NCBI GenBank assembly: GCA_010645155.1
Contig: JAAGOF010000042.1
Span: 75,630-139,629 of the forward strand
Source: Tigriopus japonicus
Taxonomy: Eukaryota > Arthropoda > Copepoda > Harpacticoida > Harpacticidae
DNA: 64,000 nucleotides
Direction of reading: 5' to 3'
Below, in pieces: positions 50,501-59,500 of the stretch (within the stretch, counting starts at the first letter, position 1; every line of letters begins with the position of its first letter). The translations under genes were made by a program, and so were the position numbers. Under the pieces are notes generated by a model. The model made no database searches, had not been told where the DNA came from, and saw only the letters and a program-made list of their open reading frames with translations.

Positions 50501-53500
50501 TGAATTATGTCCACACGGATTTGCTCTGCATACCTATTCGGCAAAACGATTAAACGAAAGTTTGTAAGGTGCATGCCCACGTTTTCTTCTGTCAAACGTT
50601 GTCGAACGCATCTCAAAACTCTTTTATTGAATAAACGACTAACGACATCTGGCTCCATTTTAAACATCCAAGGGTTCTCAACGGTTATGTTTTTTTGCAC
50701 TTTTTGCTCGTCCGTAAACATGAGGGACAAGACAGATTCATGAGTGACAATGACGATACATCGAGCACATGCATTCCATTGACTTTGATGAATATTTCAT
50801 TAGCAGAACCCAGCTAGACCGAATTTGGGCGTCAAGAAGTAATATCCATACATTTAGCTATTCCATGCATAAGAGATGAAGTTTCGTGTCGTCAGAGCGC
50901 ATCGTTGGTGTTTGAATCACTCGCTGCAAAAATAATCACCCTACTGTTATCTTGTTAATAACAAAAGCCTTGGAAGTTTGCCCACACCAAAAGATTAATT
51001 CCCACACGAACACGACAAGCTAACTATAGTCAACAAACGTGAAGAGCAATCGGCATTCATCCATTTCTGAGAGCTGATAATCAGCTTTGCCAGTCTATAG
51101 ATAGCAGAGCAGAAAGAGCCAGCCAACATTTCGCGACGACCTATCACATTTGGGATCTCTGAAAATGACAATCAGATGTCAAAGTTTTCAGACTTGACAT
51201 CCTGGTAGCTCAACCATCTCTCTCAAAGAACTGCTGATAGATACCCAAACCATTCTTCTCTTGAATGGAGTTCAATAGACAGAAAACTTTTTTCCATGTT
51301 TTCTCTCGTCTGGTGGGAAAGATCCCCATAGATTTGATGCATACAATGTGACCTTTTAAGTAAGCCTTATTAAACGGCTCGAATGAAGGAATGAGACGCG
51401 AGCAATGTCCATTTTTTAGGTCTACATTTTCCATAAAGATCTTCTTCTTTTCTTCAAGATCTTTAAAGATCGTTATCTCACTAATTTTCCCTTTTCTCTG
51501 GCTAAGTTAGAAAACCATGTCTGAAACTGACATACTGGTACAACTTCAAATTTCAGGTCTCTGACTCCCAAAACTTTGTTTTGTCTTATCCCTACATAAA
51601 GAAGAGCTAACCCCAAATTAGCCAAAATCTTTCCATAATGAACTTAACACGAAGTGCATTGTGGGGTACGCATCAAATCCACAACAACCAGAATGTGATG
51701 TTGCATTTTGAATTATTTTAAATCTCATTCAAAACCACATAATGATGTCGATGTCAGCTCTCTCATTGAAGAACTCTTAGTTTGTCTTGTGGATCTTGCT
51801 TAATACAGAAAAAACACATCGCTAAAATATTCTGCAAATAGGGAAAGTAGTTAACTGTACTGCAGATTGTTCCAAACGTTTTGATATGTCAGCCATCAAT
51901 TAGAAATTAAATGTGAACAGAAATGAGCCCGTTTTCAAAAAAGAAGTAATGCAATGTTTTTTTGTTTATTGTCTTGTTCACTTGAGCATCACGATGATGA
52001 GATAGAGTATTGCTGAATTTCTTTAATTACGGCTTACAAATTCAAATTCGAAACATTTACAAAATATGTGATTAAAATATTTTCCCAATGGCATTGTAAA
52101 ACTTGCTTATTTTTTTTGAGTGGAATTTAAGGAATGCGTTTGTGAGGTGCTATTTGTTCAATGATAATATTGATCCATACTGAANNNNNNNNNNNNNNNN
52201 NNNNNNNNNNNNNNNNNNNNNNNNNNNNNNNNNNNNNNNNNNNNNNNNNNNNNNNNNNNNNNNNNNNNNNNNNNNNNNNNNNNNNNNNNNNNNNNNNNNN
52301 NNNNNNNNNNNNNNNNNNNNNNNNNNNNNNNNNNNNNNNNNNNNNNNNNNNNNNNNNNNNNNNNNNNNNNNNNNNNNNNNNNNNNNNNNNNNNNNNNNNN
52401 NNNNNNNNNNNNNNNNNNNNNNNNNNNNNNNNNNNNNNNNNNNNNNNNNNNNNNNNNNNNNNNNNNNNNNNNNNNNNNNNNNNNNNNNNNNNNNNNNNNN
52501 NNNNNNNNNNNNNNNNNNNNNNNNNNNNNNNNNNNNNNNNNNNNNNNNNNNNNNNNNNNNNNNNNNNNNNNNNNNNNNNNNNNNNNNNNNNNNNNNNNNN
52601 NNNNNNNNNNNNNNNNNGATCAGCAAAAAAACTGGGCGTAAAGCTTTCCTGCAATATTGGTCCAAAATTAGTCCAAACTTTCCATAAAGTTGCCGCAAAG
52701 GAAAGTTTCCAAACCATTCCCGACTTTGAACGTTGGTCAAAAATTCAACAGTGCGAAAAGCCCGACATAGTATTCCTTTTTATTGGCCTTACCCATATAT
52801 TCCTTGGAAGTCCTGGGATTTACATTCTACAAATGGAAGATGATGATTTCTAACTCTATTAGTCGTAAGTTTGGTGAAAAAGGGAAGGCGTAGAGGGTGT
52901 GGCTAAAATAATCGTGGAGGAGGATCGATCGGGCCTGGATGTGAAAGAGAATAGGTAGACGTCTTCTTCCTCTTACAAATTCCGTTCTAAAGATTCCGCC
53001 AGGGTTACCAAGGGATGTTGGCTGTGTGGGAAATCTTAGACCCACTTTGAGAAATTGTTTTAAATCCAACCATTCTTCAATGATTGGATGACGCTCTCAA
53101 GGTCTCTGTCGCAATCTCATGGAAGCATGGCTCAATAGGTTTTTTTTTTGGCTGTCACTTTAGAGTTTCCTGACGTACATTACAACGAAATACCATTTGT
53201 AGTTTGTGCCCATTGTTTGGTTAGTGAGCGCATCCTTGATGGGCCAAAATACCGATTTCGATTGAGCCCTCAATTCCAGGGCTGATGCAGGAGAACTCCA
53301 TCTCTTCATGTTGGATGTAAGAGCAAAGCCTTCTCGATCTCTTTGGTACCCACCAATCTAGTAGTATGCTAGTGACTCGAGACTACTGAACATCACGTCG
53401 CGTGTTTTCCATAATGGCATACTACGTGCTTAGAAGACTGCATTGCACAGTACTTATAGGGGTCGTGTATGTTGCGTTTCCTCGTCCACTCTCTCAATGG

Positions 53501-56500
53501 AGCCTTTATCCCATCAATATGGAGTAGTTCACATCCCAAAATGTAATTAAGTCCCATCCAATATTGGAGATCTGGGAGCAATCGTGGGAATGTGTCATTT
53601 CATTTTCTCACAAATCGAAAAGTGTACGAGTTCAGGCTTGATCTGACCGAAGTGCCTTCTTTATTATTGTGTGGGTGATCAAAATTGGCTGGTTTGCATT
53701 CTTTTCAAGAAAAAATATCATCCATCTCAAATGAAAAGAGGAAAAGATACAGAGTTAACGCCGCGGATATGATTAGGTTCTGTGATTCATGTTCATCTTT
53801 TCCGCAAACTTTTCCTTTTGGACACCACGAAATGGTACACCCATTGTGAATGACGTTATTTGTCAGATATTTGGCTTCACGGAACCATTTATTAACATCT
53901 AGTTTCCTTCATTTCCCGAAAGTGATGCCCTTGGGAAACACAAGGAGTACTATACGTATTGTTATGAAAAGAACTGATGATATTTATTTGGCGCGCGGTA
54001 AAAAGGTCACAAGGTAAAAAGGTCACGGTAAATAGGTCACAGTAAAAAGGTCACCGTAAAACGGTCACGGTAAAAAGGTCACAAGGTAAAACGGTCACGG
54101 TAAAAAGGTCACGAGGTAAAAAGGTCACGGTAAAAAGGTCACAAGGTAAATAGGTCACGGTAAAAAGGTCACAGTAAATAGGTCACGGTAAGAAAGTCGC
54201 AAGGTAAGAAATTCAAAAGCAGAAAAAGGCACAATGAAAATTCAAATTGAAATGATATTCAAAAAATGTTGTTGAGCACATGGACTGTATGCCATACAAT
54301 CCATGTACAGTTGCCAGTACAGTTTTAATTCTTTAAATCTTCTCTGGCTTTGACGAATAAATATTTTTTTCGACAAATCTTGTACAAAATCATTGACATT
54401 AATCACCAATAACATATTTTTATGATTAAGAAAAATAAGCCCAACCCCACAAATGATTGTAAAAAATATGAGAATGGTAAAGGTGTTCACCACATACATT
54501 GAATGTACAATTGTCATGAGGTAAGATGTGGAATTCATTTTTACTACAAGTCAGATGATGGTCGCTGTCTAAAACTTCCCTTGCCAGCTAAAACTGGGGA
54601 GCAAATATCGAGTTGCTTTGGCTTTTATAGTTGTGATACCTAATCCAGAACGTTGGGAAATTCTGGCTCTTTTGTATATCAGTTCTTGGAACAAAGAGAA
54701 ATTGTATTTTAGCACTAGTAAAATGCAAGAAGCACTGAATTCATGGAGTGGGAGGCTAGCAATGAGAATTATGATTTCAAGCAGAAACAAACCATTTGCG
54801 TTCTTCTGCAAATGAAACTGGCTTGCATTGAGAAGAACACGTATTTCAAATTTCAGCCCCATTGAATGCCGGAGTGAAAAGTTATGCCTTGTCAAACTTA
54901 TGTACTGAAGAAAGCATAGAATGAATGAACTCGCCTTTTTGTGGTAAAACGATTAACACAAAAGGGCTTGTTCATTCATTCTCGGGAGGATTTGCACCGA
55001 GCTTTGAGAGAGCATAAGTTTTGACTCCAACGTTTGATTGAGCTGAAAATTGAAGTACGTAGTGCACTCAACAAAAGAAAGGTCTTCCTCAGTCTTGACC
55101 ATTGACCACACAAACAAGTCCAGGGGTTTCAGTTTGGCGAGAACGGGGGCTACTTAAATTTGGCTCTGTAGCCGTCTATATCACCGGTTCCTAAACTGGG
55201 GGCCGTGAAGGATTTTTGAAAATTGACAAAGTAGGTGAACTTGTCCAAATATAATGCTTGTAAATGATTTTGAATATTAATACCTATCAGTCCTTCTTAA
55301 CTATGCTTCAAAACAATTTTATTGTTTTTGAAAACCAAGAACCCTACAGTGAAGGTGTCACGTACCACAAGAGGAATTTTTAGAGGAAAGCATGGATTTA
55401 CATTGCAGTCTCAATTTCCAGGTTTAATCAACTGAATTTTCAATTGTCACTCACCTTAGTGCTTTCAATTCCATTGCTTGGTTTGGTATCTTTATCGCAG
55501 AGTCTCAGCAGAGTCCTTATTATTCTATTTTGAATTGTTATTGAATTGAGTTGCGACCACACCAACTTCAATTTTTGGTGTTAACTTTTGAATAGTAACA
55601 ACTGCAAATTACCTAATACCTTTGTTAAAGAGACACTCCTTGCTATTTGATTTGCTGAATTATTTGTTGCTTTTTAGTGTCATACTGACGTTTTCTTAAC
55701 GTCCAATTAATCCCATGATTGATAAATCATCTCAACCTCAGTTAAAGTATGATGTTCAGCCCAACAACATTATGTGTGTGCAATGATTGCAAGACCTTTT
55801 CCTTGTGTGACCTTTTTATTGTGACCTATTTACCATGTGACCTTTTTACTGTGACCTATTTACAGTGTGACCTTTTTACTGTGGCCTATTTACCGTGTGA
55901 CCTTTTTACTGTGACCTATTTACCGTGTGACCTTTTTACTGTGACCTATTTACCCCGTGACCTTTTTACTGTGACCTATTTACCCCGTGACCTTTTTACT
56001 GTGACCTATTTACCTGTGACCGTTTTGCTTGTGACCTTTTTACCTACAATCATTTATTTGACCTTCCGGCTGTTCTCTCATTTGTCGTTTATTACAAAAT
56101 GTAAATCTCCTCTTTTTTTCGGGGATGCAGTAACTTATCCATTTTTCATAAAGGTTCTTCGCTTGAACGTGACTTTTGAGAGGAATTTCGCGTGTTCCTT
56201 TTGGTTTTCACCTCCTGTTCAACCAAGTCACGCTTGAATTGTCGATTCTTTCCCGATATTTGAGTGGTTCACACGGAACCACAACCTTAGCTCCAGATGT
56301 TCCTGCTACGGTACACAATCTTTGACACATTTTTCAATTGAGTGATTGCCATTCTAGCGTATAATGCGAGGCTTACAAATACTAAAAGCAAAAGTACAAA
56401 ACATAAACCAAGGAATCACAATTTGAAGTTGAAACAGCTGGTTAAATTACTGAAAATTCAGGAAGTTTTCTGCCTAAATAGGTATCATTTTGTGGCTTAT

Positions 56501-59500
56501 TTTTGAACATCTGGTACCCACTTAAAATATTTTTTAGAAACGAAACTTAAAAAAAACAGCCTCTTCCCAGAGACAATGTTATTTTGAAAAATAGAATGTG
56601 GCTAGAAATATGGCTCAAAAATAAAATCGGAGAAGCTCTACTAGCCAAAAGCTAAGGAATTGTCGAGTTTTTTTCCGAAAATTCATACAAAATAAATACA
56701 GTTGAAAAAATCGGAACGAAATGTGTGTTCTCAGAGCACCTCCAAATCCAAGGGAATTGAGTTGTTGGTTGGAACAGTTGGAACAATGAAGTCCTCCTCT
56801 CTTCTTTATCGGGCTCCTTCATTGTTCAATTTGTTACCCATTAGTCTTCGTCGGAAATATGTAGGAGCTGATCCTCTAACAGCATTTAAGGCAGGATTGG
56901 ACAAATATTTAAATACTATTCCTGACCAACCCACTATTCAAGGGTTGTACAGATCTGCCAACAGTAACTCATTGGCAGATCAAATTTCATATAAACGGTG
57001 ATTTTATAAACTATATTAATCATTAACTCTCTTTATAGGGAATCCCATTCCTTGTAGCGGTATTAATAAATCCGCCCCCCCCCCCCAAAAAAAAATAGTC
57101 TAAGAACGAAATAATCGCGAAATATGCACATTTCCAGAAAAATGTCGAAAAAATCGCCCAGTCACAAAATTTTCCAAAATGTTCAAAAATTGGAACATCA
57201 TTCGAAACAAGAAATTTTCGATAAAATTTATTTTTCCGCTCCCTACAAAAGCGCTTCAACCTGTACGCTTGGATTGCAATCTAACCAGCTTGTGTGAATT
57301 CTCTGACCTTTCAGGCTCGTATGAAGCTTCCCAAAAGGCGACGCCGTGTCGTGGCTGTCGAGGCTCCGCGTCGAATTCGCCGTGGAGGCACTCAACACGG
57401 CTCCATTGGGGGTGGCAATGGGAGTGGCAGCGGCAATGGCCACGGGCTCCATCGGAGGATGAACGCTTTCAAGGCCGGACATCACAACCACGTGGGCAGT
57501 ATCCACGATAGCATACGAAATTCGGGCGGGGGCGGTGGAGCGGCCGGTCACCACCCACAACCGCAAGGACCAAAAGGTACGATCCCTTCCCCCGTCTGTC
57601 TGGGACTTTTGGCCAAATGAGGCCTTTGTTTGGCCTAGGGTCTGTTTCAAGTTAGTTTTGTACTGCCTTTTGGGTTGATGAATTGAAAGTGGGCTGGCGA
57701 GGGATTTGTGTAAGTCTGTAGCTTAACGAGAACACCAGTCCATAGACATGGCTTAGACCTATGGTACTCCACATTCGAAATCATGGATCATCCAGCGAGA
57801 CTACGAGTATTTGCTCTCCAAGCTCTAACTTCCACCATACATCTCACACATATTGGAAAATTGGAAACTAATTTCTCCTCATTGTGAGAGCAGAGCCAAG
57901 GCTGAATAATTGTTCGATGCGTTCCCAACTTCCCATCGAATAGAAAGGCTCGCCATTCCATTCTTAAGAGCTCCGTAATGGATCTTCCTCCACATTTTAT
58001 TTTGGAGCACTGAAAAGGAATTAAAGATTCCGATTAACACCTTAGGAGTGCACCAAGTGTGTACCAGAACATTTCTTTGGTCATTTTTCAACGGACGATT
58101 GCCCCTTTTCAGCCAATGTGAATGGACTCAACAACAATACCAATTTCCCTATAACGGCAGCTCCCCCTTTTGGTCGATTGGGAAACAATGGACCATTGTT
58201 GCCACTTAAAGGCTCTTCAGGTGAGTGAGTGCCTCAAACAACCTCGTGTTTCGTTTCAGACGTCATCCCTGCATTCAGAAAGTGACCCCTCCAAAGGTTG
58301 ACTTGATTCCACCTGGGCCTGCTCCAAAGAGGGCACTTTCAGGAATACACTTATTATGACCGTTGTTTGAAATGTGCCCCGCATGAAGCACCAAACCACG
58401 TTCGTGCCTCTCTGTTGTACTCACTGTTCCCAACTTGGATTCCTTTCTGACAGGTGGCGAGACCGCGACGCCCAGACCGTCCCGGGATCCGACCCTTGGC
58501 ATTGCCGGAATGGCCTCGACCATGGTGACGGCAGCGCTCAACAACAACAAACAGCTCGTCCCCACGTCGGATCTGATTCAACCCTTGGCCACGAATTGTG
58601 CCCTCAGCACCGTGGATGTCAAACACCTTGGTGAGTTCAATTTGGTCTGTATCTGCAGGCCAGGTTTTCTATCTACGGTCTCTTTCAAGACCAGGAAGCA
58701 AATGTAAGAGGCTAAGATGCTCAGTTGATTGAATGCTCTTGGGAAGACGAAGTTCCGTCCTTGAGACGTGAGGAAGGGGAATAAAGCATGACGACTGGTT
58801 TGGAAGTTACCATTGGTGTCATAGTTGGGCATTTGGGTTGTGACGAATAATGAGAAATGAGCCAATTGAGACCACTCTAGAGACTTGACACCATGGTGAA
58901 GTATTTTTTTCTGCATCTTTTCTTCATTCTTTGGCTTCGTGTCCACTGAACAACCACAGTACTTTTTGGAAAGAAGCTGAGAAAGGCCATAAATTAATCC
59001 AATAAAAACATCGTAAATCCGAAGCATTAGTCACAGATTGTATTGGAAATGTGCCTCGGCCTTCAAGTAGGGGATTGGACAATAGAACTTTATCAGACTA
59101 GATGTTATTACGACCGATTGCAAAAGGCCCACTTGTTGGGTCACAACTATTCAGTCGGATCGAAGAGTCAAGTCATTTATTTATTTGATAGATCAGAAGC
59201 TGTTTGACGAGTAATAATCATTTTGTGAGAGTTCGTTAAAATCGACGAAAAACTTGATACGAAAAAATGTGATACTAATGTGATAATGGTATTCACTCTA
59301 TACTCTTTCGAGACTGATTTGAACAGTTTTATGGAATCACAGGGTTGTCACAAATTAGAGCCTCATTCCAAATCCAGAATCATTCGTAAGACATTACGTT
59401 TGTCATTAAATTGCACAAAAAACAATGAAGAATAACATTTTTAGGTATCCTCAGGCAAAGTATTTCAGAAAATGATTGACTCGTAATTTTGTTTTCAAGA

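Larger units (their letters stand above)
53991..56051. mobile_element. 2-kb element with inverted subterminal arrays (MULE-like candidate)
   Basis: The left arm (about 53996-54215) is a tandem array of GGTAAAAAGGTCAC-type units. The right arm (about 55806-56044) is the same array in reverse complement (GTGACCTTTTTACC). The arms are separated by about 1.6 kb of AT-rich DNA. Immediately outside the proposed ends the 9-mer ATTTATTTG occurs on both sides (53982-53990 and 56052-56060), as expected for a 9-bp target duplication. A 9-bp duplication plus long terminal repeats is the habit of Mutator-like elements, but no transposase is encoded, so that assignment is tentative. The few bases between the 9-mers and the arrays (GCGCGC on the left, TACAATC on the right) do not match each other. 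Confidence 0.65.
49351..57314 (+). other. 8-kb Shaw intron between the channel core and the tail exons
   Basis: GTAAG...CTTTCAG. It contains the assembly gap, the 2-kb element at 53991-56051 and a LINE fragment at about 56702-57090. The rest (49.4-52.1 kb and 52.6-53.9 kb) holds only short frames on both strands with no coding signature. Confidence 0.85.

Noticed and set aside
51415..51460. short AAAGATCTT...AAGATCTTT palindrome
   Set aside because: Only 9 bases per arm in low-complexity DNA; expected by chance in a window this size.
52127..52853. long frames spanning 52185-52617
   Set aside because: They are created by the run of Ns; the real sequence on either side is short and unremarkable.
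55749..56237. 162-codon + strand frame with a DLFTVTYLP periodicity
   Set aside because: It is only the translation of the GTGACCTTTTTACC tandem array; the repeat structure explains it fully.
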